A stretch of 64,000 bases of DNA from Ovis canadensis (Eukaryota > Chordata > Mammalia > Artiodactyla > Bovidae), in contig NC_091247.1 of NCBI RefSeq assembly GCF_042477335.2, positions 7,524,501-7,588,500 on the forward strand. Reading direction: 5' to 3'. The notes below the pieces were generated by a model that worked only from the letters and a program-made list of their open reading frames with translations, ran no database searches and was not told the origin of the DNA. Both the position numbers and the translations under genes were made by a program. Below are positions 23,530-34,230 of this stretch, piece by piece (the stretch's first letter is position 1; each line of letters opens with the position of its first letter).

Positions 23530-24656
23530 ATTCAGTTCAGTTCAATCGCTCAGTCGTGTCCGATTCTTTGCGACCCCATGGACTGCAGCACGCCGGGTCC
23601 CTGTCCATCACCAACTCCCGGAGCTTACTCCAAATCATGTCCATTGAGTCGGTGGTGCCATCCAACCATCTCGTCTTCTGTCTTCCCCTACTCCTCCCGC
23701 CTTCAATCTTTCCCAGCATCAGGGTCTTTTCCAGTGAGTCAGTTCTTCGCATGAGGTGGCCAAAGTATTGGAGTTTCAGCTTCAGCATCAGTCCTTCCAA
23801 TGAATATTCAGCTCTGATTTCCTTTGGGGTGGACTGGTTGGATCTCCTTGCTGTCCAAGGGACTCTCAAGAGTCTTCTCCAACACCACAGTTCAAAACCA
23901 TCCGTTCTTCGGTGCTCAGCTTTCTTCACAGTCCAACTCTCACAGCCATACATGACTACTGGAAAAACCATAGCTTTGACTAGGCGGACCTTTGCTTTTC
24001 ATATGCTGTCGAGGTTGGTCATAACTTTTTTCCAAGGAGCAAGCATCTTTTAATATTGGCTGCAGTCACCTTCTGCAGTGATTTTGGAGCCCCAAATATA
24101 AAGTCTGTCACTGTTTCCACTGTTTCCCCATCTATCTGTCATGAAGTGATGGGACCAGATGCCATGATCTTAGTTTTCTGAATGTTGAGTTTTAAGCCAA
24201 TTTTTTCACTCTCCTCTTTCCCTTTCATCAAGAGGCTCTTTAGTTCTTTGCTTTCTGCCGTAAGTGTGGTGTCATCTGCATATCTGAGGTTATTGATATT
24301 TCTTCCTGCAATCTTGATTCCAGCTTGTGCCTCATCCAGTCCAGTGTTTCTCACGATGTACTCTGCATATAAGTTAAATAAGCAGGGTGACAATATACAT
24401 ACTCCTTGACATACATACAGCCTTGACATACTCCTTTCCTGATTTGGAACCATTCTGTTGTTCCATGTCCAGTTGTATGCAGGTCAAGTGGTCTGGTATT
24501 CCCATCTCTTTTTTAAGAATTTTCCACAGTTTGTTGTGATCCACACAGTCAAAGGCTTTGGCATAGTCATTAAAGCAGAAGTAGATGCTTTTCTGGAACT
24601 CTTTTGCATCTTCGATGATCCAGCGGACGTTGGCAATTTGATCTCTGGTTCCTCTG
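23530..24656 (-). mobile_element. BovB (RTE) LINE, 3' part
   Basis: About 1.1 kb of reverse BovB. On the minus strand it encodes the end of the reverse transcriptase, including the YADD catalytic box (LRYADDTTL) near 24270, but reading is broken by frameshifts. A short local duplication (repeated CTTGACATAC at about 24395-24435) disturbs the motif before YADD. Lies 300 bp from the CpG island. Confidence 0.93.
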
Positions 24657-25039
24657 GTGTGTGTATCACCCAGCTAGTGAAATGCACAAGTAATTAACTG
24701 TGGTGGCCTGGGACAAAGAACCAGGTCCTGGGTGCCTGGACAAGGGGGAAGAATTAACTACCATGCGCACTGGTTGGTTAAAAATAAAATGGGATGCTGA
24801 GGATATTAATAATAACTGGCTTCTGTTTATATCCAGTGGTGCCCAGTGCTAGGTTGCAGCTCTCCTGCTGGGAAGTCTTGTATTTCCTCATTATTAAAGC
24901 AGAAAACAGGCTCAGAGATCAGAGACCTTAGTAATATCTTATAGCCAGGACGTGGAAAAGCTGGAATTTTAGCCCGGGAGCATTTTACACTAATGCCATT
25001 CTTGCTCATCCCACTGCCTCCTGAAAAGCATCTTTTGTT

Positions 25040-25130
25040 GTCAGCCTTACAGCTCTCAGCTTGGGACCTGGCACCCAGCAGGCATCCAGTAGCTGTTCAT
25101 TGGCTGTCTATTGACTGAGGAAGTGAAACA
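25040..25130 (+). mobile_element. L2 3' end fragment
   Basis: GGGACCTGGCACCCAGCAGG followed by a drifted TTGACTGAGG end. Confidence 0.45.
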
Positions 25131-25299
25131 GACAGGCAACAACAAGCAGTGTAGAATGAAGAGAGGCACAGATTGGAGGCCAGAACCCAGACTGGAGTCC
25201 AAGACTTGCCTTTTCTAGCCTAGAGTTTGGACCTGGCACATACCTCCCTGAGCCTCCATGTCCCCTCCTGCAGAACTAACTGTGATTGCTGACACTGAG

Positions 25300-25430
25300 T
25301 GCTCCCTCATGTCCTACTTTATGCCTTACACACAGATTAGTCCCATTTTACAGATTAGTAACTGAAGTACAGAGAAATTAAGAAAGTTACCCATCGCAGC
25401 ATTGTAAATCAAGTATACTTAAAAAAAAAA
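25300..25430 (-). mobile_element. MIR remnant
   Basis: TCCCATTTTACAGATTAGTA and a degraded GAAATTAAGAAAGTTACCC in reverse MIR order. Confidence 0.5.
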
Positions 25431-25788
25431 GTGTTGCCCAAAGGAGGTCCTCACTTCCCAACTTCTAGAAAGGTTGTTGAGCTCCTCAGTCTCTCCCTCA
25501 GCCTCCTGGGACCATCAACACTAATTCCTTGAGACACCTCAGGGCAGTTAGTTGAGCTGCCAGAGGCTGAGGAGTTGATGGAGAACAGCACAGACACAGT
25601 TCCTGTCCTTAGAGTCTGGTGAGGGCAACAGACAACGCAGCTGTTGGCATCTGTGATGAGTACTGTGGTGGGTGGGCAAGCTCAGGCCTTGGGAGCACAG
25701 AGGAGGTGCCATCTGGTTCAGCCCCAGGGGAGTCACAGAAGGCTTCTCAAAGGAGGTAACATTTAACCTGACTGAAAGATGCATAAGC

Positions 25789-25970
25789 AACTTCCATGGT
25801 GGTACAGTGGTTAGGAACCCACTTTCTAATGCAGAGGACACAAGTTCCATCCCTGGCCAGAGAACTAAGATCCCATATACCTAAGGGCAGCTAAGCCCAT
25901 GCTCTGCAACTAGAGAAAAAAAAAAACCCATGCCTTGCAACAAAGACCCAGCATAGCCAAAAAAAGAGAG
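25789..25970 (+). mobile_element. CHR-type SINE, long form
   Basis: AACTTCCATGGTGGTACAGT head, internal A-run, then CCAGCATAGCC and an (AG)n tail. Confidence 0.8.
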
Positions 25971-26279
25971 AGAGAGAAAGATGCATAAGGTATCTAGGAG
26001 GAGAAATGATGAAGCTGGGGCCTGGAGCAGAGACACATTCATACCTGAAAATAATTGACACGATCAGAGACTGTGCAGGTTAGAAATGATCTGTCTGGTT
26101 TCTGCCTAAATCGGCTTTTTCCTCCCAGACAGTGCCTCCTCATGGCAACATGAGTGCCTACAACATGGCATCCCACTCTCCACACCGCGCTTAACCTTCC
26201 ACATCTCCAAAGCGGAGGACTCCCTAATGTCATAATCCAGCTTGGGGCAACAAAGGAATACAGGAGGGTTAGCAGTGAG

Positions 26280-26408
26280 ACCTGGAGGAGGGCATGGCAA
26301 CCCACTCCAGTATTCTTGTCTGGAGAATCCCCATAGACAGAGGAGCCTGGTGGGCTACAGTCCATGGTATCACAAAGAGTCGGACACGACTGACCAATTA
26401 AGCACAGC
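26280..26408 (+). mobile_element. Bov-A SINE fragment
   Basis: GGAGGAGGGCATGGCAACCC to AGTCGGACACGACTGACC; the tRNA part is missing. Confidence 0.85.
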
Positions 26409-27131
26409 AATGAGAAAGTCCTTCATACTGATGCCCATCCCCCCATTCATTCGGTCCCTGGGTGGCAGCCAACTTGCTGACGTAGAAACTCTGCCCATGT
26501 GAACAAAGCTGTCAGCACGGAAATGTTCCTCCTGTCTTCCTGGCCGTTCGTGCTCACCTGGGTTGTCAGGTCTCTCACGTGCTGGGACATTTAGCTGGGT
26601 ACACCCCGCTCCCAGCCTTCTGTAGCCAGCAAGCCAAAGTCACTCCAGCTTCAGCAAGAGATGAATCACCGTTACTCCTGCCCTAATAGACCTGGAGCCA
26701 CTTCCCACTCTCAGATGGCACTGCCCGCTCCCTGAAATATTTTCCGAACACTCATCTCACTTCCTCATTCTTGTACAGTGAAACAAGCTTTGGATTCATA
26801 GCTGAGGTCCTGCTGTGCTTTCCCAGGACTTTCACTTTGGGTAAGTCATTTCCCCGCTCTGACAGTTTCTACGTTTGTACAACTGATATGACTCTCGTCT
26901 TTCTGCCAGCACTAAATATATACACATGTATTGTTTTCTCCTCCATGTGTAAAACTGCCCCAAAGAGTGAGATTTCAATTTTTGGATCTGGATCCTGTGC
27001 CAGGAGGGAAAAGGAGTGGCCTTTCTACTGTGTAACTCACTCAGGCTCCCCACCCACCAGCCCCTCTGGCCTGGGAGCCTACAGTCTCCAGAAACCATTT
27101 CTGTCTTGCCAATTCCAAAGCCAAGGGGCGA

Positions 27132-27355
27132 GCGTGCGTGCTAAGTTGCTTCAGTCATGTCCAACTCTTTGCAAGCCTATGGACTGTAGCCCACCAGGCT
27201 CCTCTGTCCATGGGATTCTCTAGGCAAAAATACTAGGGTGGATTGCTATGCCCTCCTCCAGGGATCTTCCCAACCCAGGAATCAATCCTGCATCTCTTAT
27301 GTCTCCTACATTAGCAGGCAGATTATTTACCACTGGCGCCACCTGGGAAACCCAA
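27132..27355 (-). mobile_element. Bov-tA SINE
   Basis: Reverse copy ending TGGCGCCACCTGGGAAACCC; flanked by the imperfect repeat CCAAAGCCAAGGGG / CCAAAGCTAAGGGG. Confidence 0.92.
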
Positions 27356-27639
27356 AGCTAAGGGGGAACTGTGTCTGAGTCAATGTACTTGTTAGAGCTC
27401 CCCAGACAGATGTAACCTCCCTTGGGGCAGAACCATTGATTCAACAAGTTTTCATCAGACAGTTGTCTTGGAGGGACTCTGTACATCCAAGACAAACCAA
27501 AAGATAAATAATTCATTATCTACAAGAGATTTTATTGTCCTACTTGGTTAACTAATTTTTACGGAAAGTCTTAGAGGTTTAAATGTTAACAGTTTGCTGT
27601 CATTGGCAGGTTAAGTGGACCAGGAACCTGTGCTAAATG

Positions 27640-27765
27640 CTTTCTGAGGGTGATTGCATTATTATTTATTATTGTCCCCATTGCACAGATGAGGAAGCTG
27701 AATCTGGTTGTGGTAAGACTAAGGTCCTATATCTCGTTCAGAGTGGAGCCGGGACCATTTTATCC
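27640..27765 (-). mobile_element. MIR remnant
   Basis: TTGTCCCCATTGCACAGATG followed by AGGAAGCTGAA. Confidence 0.55.
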
Positions 27766-28984
27766 AAGTTCAAGTTATAAATCCAAGCTTTCATCTTCTG
27801 TGGTTGTTGGTATAACAGATTGGTCTTGCCTCCAGAGGTGCCATGGTTTGTGTTTTCTCAGTAATTGGACAGGGGAGGGGAGGAGGGGGATCTTCTGACA
27901 TATTTAGGCCAAGGATGGTAAACATCCTTCTAGCCACCGTGGGAAGATGTAGATCTTCCTGGTAAAGAACTGACTCAGCCCAAACAGCAAGTGTGCCACT
28001 ATTGAGAAACACGAAAACCTGACACCCTTACTACACACAATTGGCGTAGGTGATGTGCAGCCAGGCTGTAAAGCCAAAGCCACCTTGCCTGTCCATGCAA
28101 GCTGCCATGCAGGGTGGAAGCTGGATAAGGCATGGCTCGTGTCCCCAGGGGCTGATGGTCTCCTGGATGCAGGGGAGCTGACAGAGGCATCAGCACCCAC
28201 CTCCCAAAAGGATTTTTGTGGGAGACAGGTTTTGACTTTGGAAACAGGTAAACCAGGGGTTGAATCCCACCCAGCTCAGGCTCTCTCAGCTGACTGAGCT
28301 TTGTTCATTCTCTTCTTGAGCAAAACAGGGACAATGACGCCTTCCTGAAGGCTGTTGTGAAGATGAGTATTTAGCACAGGAGTCAGGCACATCATAGATG
28401 ATCTGAGTTCTGGGGAGGGCCCAGACTGACCCAGGAGACTTCAGAGCTGGGGTTCAGCCCTGCTAGGGGGTCAGATTAAAAGGCCTGTCAGACAGGATAT
28501 AGCTTGAGCAAAGGTGGGCAACATCTATTCAGAAGCAAAGGATTTATGTATTTGAGAGTGGAGAGAATACAGAAGCTGCAGCGTCTGGACTTAGACCTGC
28601 TCCAGAGGCCAAGTTAGGAGGCTTTGGACTTTATCCGGTCTCCCTCCAGGCTGCATCCAGCAGGAGGTGTAGCTGACATCAGCAGCCAGAGGATTGGTCA
28701 CTGAAGCCTGTCCCGAGGGGTCATCCACCCGCTGGTCACAAGTCCTGGTGACTTCTGGCCGAGAAGGTGGCCAATAGCTGCTTAGACTGATGGAGGCGTG
28801 TGTTGGGGGAAGCACTGACCGCTGGGCACCAGCCCCTTGCCTGGCAGCCAGGAAGTCTGAGATCTTAGATGCCTTGGAAGCTGCCCAGAAAGGTGTTCTG
28901 AAGGTCACCTGGTGCATTTAAGCTCCCTTCTCCAGGCAGTGTTGGCCTCCCTCGAGCTGCCTGCACTGCAGCACTTCTCAGACT

Positions 28985-29210
28985 AAATTTTAATAATAAC
29001 AATGATACATTTTTGAAACACTGACTCCTTGCCTGGCACCAGACTAAGTGGTTTTCATGTGTTAACTCATTGACTTCTCACTACAACCCATGGACCAGGA
29101 ACTATCATTATTTTCATTTCAGAAATGATACTCAGAAAGGTTTAGTAATTTGCCAGAAGTCATACAGCTAGTAAATGGCTTCAGTCCAAGATGTGATTCC
29201 AGAATTTAAC
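28985..29210 (-). mobile_element. MIR remnant
   Basis: TAATAATAACAATGATAC, GTTAACTCATTGACTTCTCA and GTCATACAGCTAGTAAATGG follow the reverse MIR consensus over most of its length. Confidence 0.75.
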
Positions 29211-29281
29211 TGCCTCAAAAATAAATTAATTAATTAAATAAAAACACCGCCTCAAAAAGAAAAACAAGAACAGTTTTTTTT

Positions 29282-29462
29282 CCCAGGTAGTGCCATGGTA
29301 AAGAAATCTGCTTGTCAATGCAGGTTCAATCCCTGGGTCAGGAAGATCCCATGCAGTAGAAAATGGCTATCCACTTCAGTATTCTACCCGGAAAATTCCA
29401 TGGACGACGGATCCTGGCAGGCTACAGTCCATGGAGTCACAAACAGTTGGACTGAACAGGCC
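29282..29462 (+). mobile_element. Bov-tA SINE
   Basis: CCAGGTAGTGCCATGGTAAA head; diverged plus copy. Confidence 0.85.
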
Positions 29463-29611
29463 TGCCTGCACATACACACATGGAAGTTTATAAGACCCTC
29501 CCCGACCCAATCCCAGGGAAATAATCACTTCATAATTTACACACAAGCATATACAGTACATAATGAGGCAGTCCTTGCTTTCTAGTATAGTTAAATAACA
29601 CCAGTCCCTCA

Positions 29612-29822
29612 ATGAAAGCATTAGTCGCTCAGTCGTGTCCAACTCTTTGCGACCCCATGGACTGTAGCCTTCCAGGCGTCGCCATCCTTGAGAATTTCCA
29701 GGCAAGAATAGTAGAGTGGGTTGCCATTTCCTTCTCCAGCGGATCTTCAGGACCTGGGATCAAACCCGGGTCTGCCGCATTGCAGGCAGACTGTTTACCG
29801 TCTGAGCCACCAGGGAAGTCCG
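29612..29822 (-). mobile_element. Bov-tA SINE
   Basis: Reverse copy ending GAGCCACCAGGGAAGTCC; AATAACAC repeats on both sides suggest a target-site duplication. Confidence 0.92.
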
Positions 29823-29859
29823 CAATAACACAGTTCAAATTTCATTTGCCATATTATGT

Positions 29860-29950
29860 TGCTGCTGCTGCTAAGTCCCTTCAGTCGTGTCCGACTCTGT
29901 GCGACCCCACAGATGGCAGCCCACCAGGCTCCCCCGTCCCTGGGATTCAC
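29860..29950 (-). mobile_element. Bov-A2 fragment with (GCT)n edge
   Basis: Starts GCTGCTGCTGCTAAGTCCC, typical Bov-A2 3' end in reverse. Confidence 0.85.
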
Positions 29951-30076
29951 CTATGATTAATTGCACCAAATATGAACTTTGCTTCTTCTTCCATCCACAA
30001 ATCACTGCGGAAATGACAGATGCACTACGGTGAGTGACCAATCACATCACGTCTTTCAAAGCCTGTTGTTGATTGG

Positions 30077-30380
30077 TCAGTTCAGTTCGGTTCAGCCGCT
30101 CAGTCGGGTCCTACTCTTTGCGACCGTATGGACTGAAGCACAGCCAGGCCTCCCTGTCTGTCACCAGCTCCCATAGCGTACTCAAACTCATGTCGCTGAT
30201 GCCATCCAACCATCTCATCCTCTGTCGTCCCCTTCTCCTCCCGCCAGCAATCTTTCCCAGCTTCAGGATCTTTTCCAATGAGTCAGTTCTTCGCATCAGG
30301 TGGCCAAAGTATTGGAGCTTCAGCTTCAGCATCAGTCCTTCCAGAGAATATTCAGGGTCGATTTCCTTAAGGATTGACTG
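30077..30380 (-). mobile_element. BovB 3' end
   Basis: Reverse BovB tail from CAGTTCAGTTCGGTTCAGCC to GATTTCCTTAAGGATTGACT; right part belongs to the duplicated block described under 30301-30567. Confidence 0.9.
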
Positions 30381-30567
30381 GCTTTTGTTGTTATATTATC
30401 ATTCTTACAAATTTCCTGCCTTTTTTGTTTTGCTTTTAAATTTTATTTACTTTCGGCTGCACGGTGTCTTTGTTGGTGTACTCAGGGTTTCTCTAGGTGC
30501 AGCAAGTGGGGGTTACTCATTATAGTGTGGGGGCTTCTCACCGCTATGACTTCTCATTGCGGAGCAG
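30301..30567. repeat. Duplicated BovB-SINE chimera, copy A
   Basis: 267 bp that aligns without gaps to 63734-64000, with 4 mismatches by eye. It crosses from a BovB tail through a 40-bp AT-rich spacer into a reverse CHR-type SINE. Confidence 0.9.
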
Positions 30568-30712
30568 TGGCTTTAGGCACCGGCTTCAGTAGTTGTGGCA
30601 CACGAGATTTTTTACTCCGAGGCATGTGAAATCTTCCCAGGTGAGGGATCAACCCCGAGTCCCCTGTATTGGCACCCGGATTCTTATCTACTGGGCAACC
30701 CGAGAAGTTCCT
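30418..30712 (-). mobile_element. CHR-type SINE, long form
   Basis: Reverse copy starting at TTTTGTTTTGCTTTTAAATT and ending GGCAACCCGAGAAGTTCC. Confidence 0.8.
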
Positions 30713-31572
30713 TCCTTGCCTATTAAGGTGAGGGGGGGGGGCAGGTTGAGGATAGCACCTGCTTTCCAGGGCTGTTGAAAGCGTCTGATGACATCAGTAT
30801 AGTCCTAATTTCAGTGCCTCGTGCTGAGTGAGCAAATTAGAACTGACTGTATTAATATTATTCCTACCTCTATGATCAGGTGAGATGATGGCAGGTGTGA
30901 TCTGGGGCAGAGGAGGTGTAGCCGCCTTAGGAAAAAGGCCAGAATTGATAGACATAAAGGGATGTGGGCAACCGTGTCAGACAGAGGATCAGCCTACCAG
31001 GCAGCCGAAGAGTTTGAACCAAGTGGCCAGGAGGTGGTGAAGGAGGGGGGTTGCCCTAAGATTAAGTCCATCTGGGCGAATCAGAGGGTTTCAGACACAG
31101 GATGGGAGCAGGCACCCCTGCACTCGGCCGGTCTAAGGGAACCACCCATCCCCGTTCGCTCAGGATGGTGCTAGTTTCAGCACTGAAGTCTGGTGTCCTG
31201 AGAAACCCCTCAATCCCGGGCAAGCGGGATGGTTGGTCCCCCCAGAACAGGCACGGCTGTGCCCTCCAAGGCCAGCACTGGGCTCACACCAGGCGGTGCA
31301 CCTCCCATCCTCTGCTGAGGGGCCTTGCAGGCCAGCACATTATCCCAGACACAGGGTGGAATGCCCCTCCTCAGATAATAATCGCACTTTCTTAGCCACA
31401 GGGAGTAAATCAGAGGGTGAACTCTGACTGACTTCCCAGCCCCTGGAATCTCCCAGCTCACCCCAGGGGCCTTTGCACCGCCTGGCATCCTTTCCCATCC
31501 TCTGGGACTGGGCTTGAAGGCCGCGCCCTCCAAGGAGCCCCCGGGAAGGCCTGCCCGCAGGGGCTGTGCCCC

Positions 31573-31590
31573 CAGCGCCCTCTAGTGTCC
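31573..31590 (-). promoter_or_regulatory. Candidate CTCF site
   Basis: The minus strand reads ACACTAGAGGGCGCTGG, close to the CTCF core (CCASYAGRKGGCRS), with one mismatch at the first position. Binding is not shown. Confidence 0.4.
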
Positions 31591-31824
31591 GGTTGTATTA
31601 GTCTCCTGGGCGTCTCTACCAAAGTACCACACACCGGGTGGTTCTAAATATAAAGACAAATTTTTTCTCTCATCGTTCTGGAGGCTGGAAGTCCAAAATC
31701 AAGGTGTTATTGGGGCCATGCTTTCTCTGTCCGCTCCAGAGGAGAATCTGGTCCATGCCTTTCTCTTAGCTTCTGTGCTGTCAGGAGTCCTGGGTGTTCC
31801 TTGGTTGGAGACATATTAATCTCT

Positions 31825-32092
31825 GCCTCACCCACTCCAGTGTCTTGCCTGGAGAGTCCCAGGGACGGGGGAGCCTGGTGGGCTGCAGTCCATGGGATGG
31901 CGAAGAGTCGGGCATGACTGAGTGACTTCACTTTCACTTTTCACTTTCATGCATTGGAGAAGGCAATGGCAACCCACTCCAGTGTTCTTGCCTGGAGAGT
32001 CCCGGGGACGGGGGAGCCTGGTGGGCTGCCGTCTTTGGGGTCGCACAGAGTCGGACACGACTGGGGCAGCTTAGCAGCAGCAGCAGCAGCGG
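31825..32092 (+). mobile_element. Bov-A2 dimer with (CAG)n tail
   Basis: Two tandem Bov-A monomers joined by a TTTCACTTTCATGCATTGGA linker, ending in (AGC)6. Confidence 0.95.
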
Positions 32093-32235
32093 CTGTCTTC
32101 ACATGACCTTTCTCCTGTGCGTCTGCATTCTTTTCTTACAAGGAAACAAACTGTACTGGCAACGGTCCACTCTGATCCATTGAGACCTCATCCTAAATTT
32201 TTCAAATATTTATTTACTATTATTACTATTTTTTG

Positions 32236-32352
32236 GAGAAAGGAATGCCAACCTACTCCAGTATTCTTGCCTGGAGAATCCCATGGACAGAGGAGCCTGG
32301 TGGGCTACAGTCCATGGAGTCACAGAGTCGGACATGACTGAAGTGACTCAGC
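32236..32352 (+). mobile_element. Bov-A SINE fragment
   Basis: GAGAAAGGAATGCCAACCTA to AGTCGGACATGACTGAAGTG. Confidence 0.9.
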
Positions 32353-32371
32353 ATACATGCATTGCTATTTT

Positions 32372-32505
32372 TGTCTGGGCCAGTGTTAGTTGCAGCGCGC
32401 GGGACCTTTAGTTGCCGCACGTGGGATCTAGTTCCCTGACCAAGGAACAAACCTGGGCCCCCTGCAGCCCAGACTGTTAGCCACTGGACCACCAGGGGAA
32501 GTCCC
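32372..32505 (-). mobile_element. CHR-type SINE
   Basis: Reverse copy ending GGACCACCAGGGGAAGTCCC. Confidence 0.9.
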
Positions 32506-32569
32506 TCGTCTTAAATCTGTTACACCTTCCAAGATCCTGTTTCCAAATAAGGCCACATTCGCAGGTGGT

Positions 32570-32721
32570 TGTTTAGTCGCTCAGTTGTGTCCAAGTCTCT
32601 GCGACCCCATGGACCAACCCCAAGATCCCCAGGGGATCTTCCCGACCCAGGGATTGAACTTGCATGTCCAGCATGTCTCTCGCATTGCAGGCAGGTTCTT
32701 TACCCCTGAGCCACTGGGGAA
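32570..32721 (-). mobile_element. Bov-tA SINE with internal deletion
   Basis: Reverse copy; the middle of the BovB-derived part is missing. Flanks ATTCGCAGGT and ATTCACAGGT look like an aged target-site duplication. Confidence 0.88.
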
Positions 32722-33109
32722 ATATTCACAGGTTACCAGAGGTTAGGACTTGGACATATCCTTTCGAAGGACACGATTCGAGCCATAACACACAGCTTTG
32801 CGTTGGTCAGGAAATACTTGCTGGATAGTAATGGTGACAGTGTCTGTGGGCATCTCTTGACAGGCCTGGTCCACGCTGTGGTCTCAGCGCTTTGCCAGGA
32901 CCGGGTCAGAGAAGATGCTCCGGAGACGCTGATGTCTGAGTGAGGACCAGAGGAGGACATGCCCCACCTTGGGGCAGGTGACGAGTTTTCTGGGCTCTGA
33001 AATGCTTCAAAAGACCTTGCAGGAACAGGCTGGATTGGGAGCAGAGTTTAGAAGGGACTAGGCTAGGGAGTTGCCTAGTTTAGGCCAGACTTTGTTTCCC
33101 TCTTTCTCT

Positions 33110-33254
33110 TTTTCGGCTGCGCTGGATCTTAGTTGTGGCACATGGGAAAAGATCTGTGTGGCATGTGGGATCTAGGTCCCTGCCCAGGGATCAAACCCGG
33201 GCCCCCTGCATTGGGAGCGGGGAGTCTTAGCCACTGGACCACCAGGAACGTCCC
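33110..33254 (-). mobile_element. CHR-type SINE
   Basis: Reverse copy ending GGACCACCAGGAACGTCCC. Confidence 0.9.
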
Positions 33255-33921
33255 ATAGACCAGATCTATTTCTTATAAGCAAGGGCCGACAACCATCCAC
33301 TTCCTAGAATCTTCTAGTGTGGGCAAGCCTGAGCATTTGTATCCATGACTGGGTTATGAATTATTGTCCTTTTGTTTCTCCTCTATGGTAAAGTTAGAGG
33401 GTCACACTGATAGTTATGAAATGTTGTGGGCAGGTAGATTATATTGGACTTCCAGTTTCCAGTCCTGTGTGCAAGGAGCTTGGAAGTCATCACACTGTCC
33501 TTGTGAATAAAAAGCTGAGCCAAGATAAAATTTAACAGCTTTTCTTAGATTCATCAGAGAAGTGAGGCCACAACACAAACTGCCGCCTCGGGTATGTGAA
33601 TGTGTCATCTGAGGCTGCTTTCCCAAAGCAGCAGCAGACTTGAGAAGCTGTGACAAGGACTGTCTGCCCTGCAAAGCCTAAAGTATTTGCTCTGACCCAA
33701 GGCAGAGTATGTTTGCTGGCGCTGATATAAGATAAGGAAACTTAACAGACAGGAATGATGAGCGTGGCTGGGCGAGAGCAAGCGAGAGAAACGGTGGTAG
33801 GAAATGACCTGGGCCCTCATGTCTGATCTAATATGGCGTCATAGTATATGCTCGTAGGATACGGTAGAAACTTTGGGTTTTCTTCTTAATATGAGGATTT
33901 GTAAAAGAAAGAAAGGAAACT

Positions 33922-34122
33922 GAAGTTGCTCAGTCACGTCCGACTCTTTGTGACCCCATGGACTGTAGCCTACAAGGTTCCTCCGTCCATGGGATTTTCC
34001 AGGCAAGAATACTGGAGTGGGTTGCCATTTCCTCCTCCAGAAGATCTTCCTGACCCAGGGATTGAACTCGGGTCTTCCACATTGTAGGCAAATGTTTACT
34101 GTCTGAGCCACCAGGGAAGTCC
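33922..34122 (-). mobile_element. Bov-tA SINE
   Basis: Reverse copy ending GAGCCACCAGGGAAGTCC, directly abutting another SINE. Confidence 0.93.
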
Positions 34123-34230
34123 AGGTCTTAGTTGCGGCACAAGGGATCTAGTTCCCTGACTAGGGATGGAACCCTGGTCCCCTGCATTGGGAGTGTGAGG
34201 TCTTAGCCACTGGACCACCAGGGAAATCCC
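34123..34230 (-). mobile_element. CHR-type SINE
   Basis: Reverse copy, GGTCTTAGTTGCGGCACAAG to GGACCACCAGGGAAATCCC. Confidence 0.92.

Larger units (their letters stand above)
31592..32805 (+). mobile_element. Old mammalian repeat broken by four SINEs
   Basis: Pieces at 31592-31824, 32093-32215, 32506-32568 and 32722-32805 join into one recognisable ancient repeat (GTTCTGGAGGCTGGAAGTCC; TTCCAAATAAGGCCACATTC; GGTTAGGACTTGGACATATC). I do not name the family. Confidence 0.55.

Noticed and set aside
29612..30525. Recurrent ORFs such as ...CPTLCDPMDCSLPG... and ...YWSFSFSISPS... seen at many places
   Set aside because: These are translations of Bov-tA and BovB repeats, not genes.
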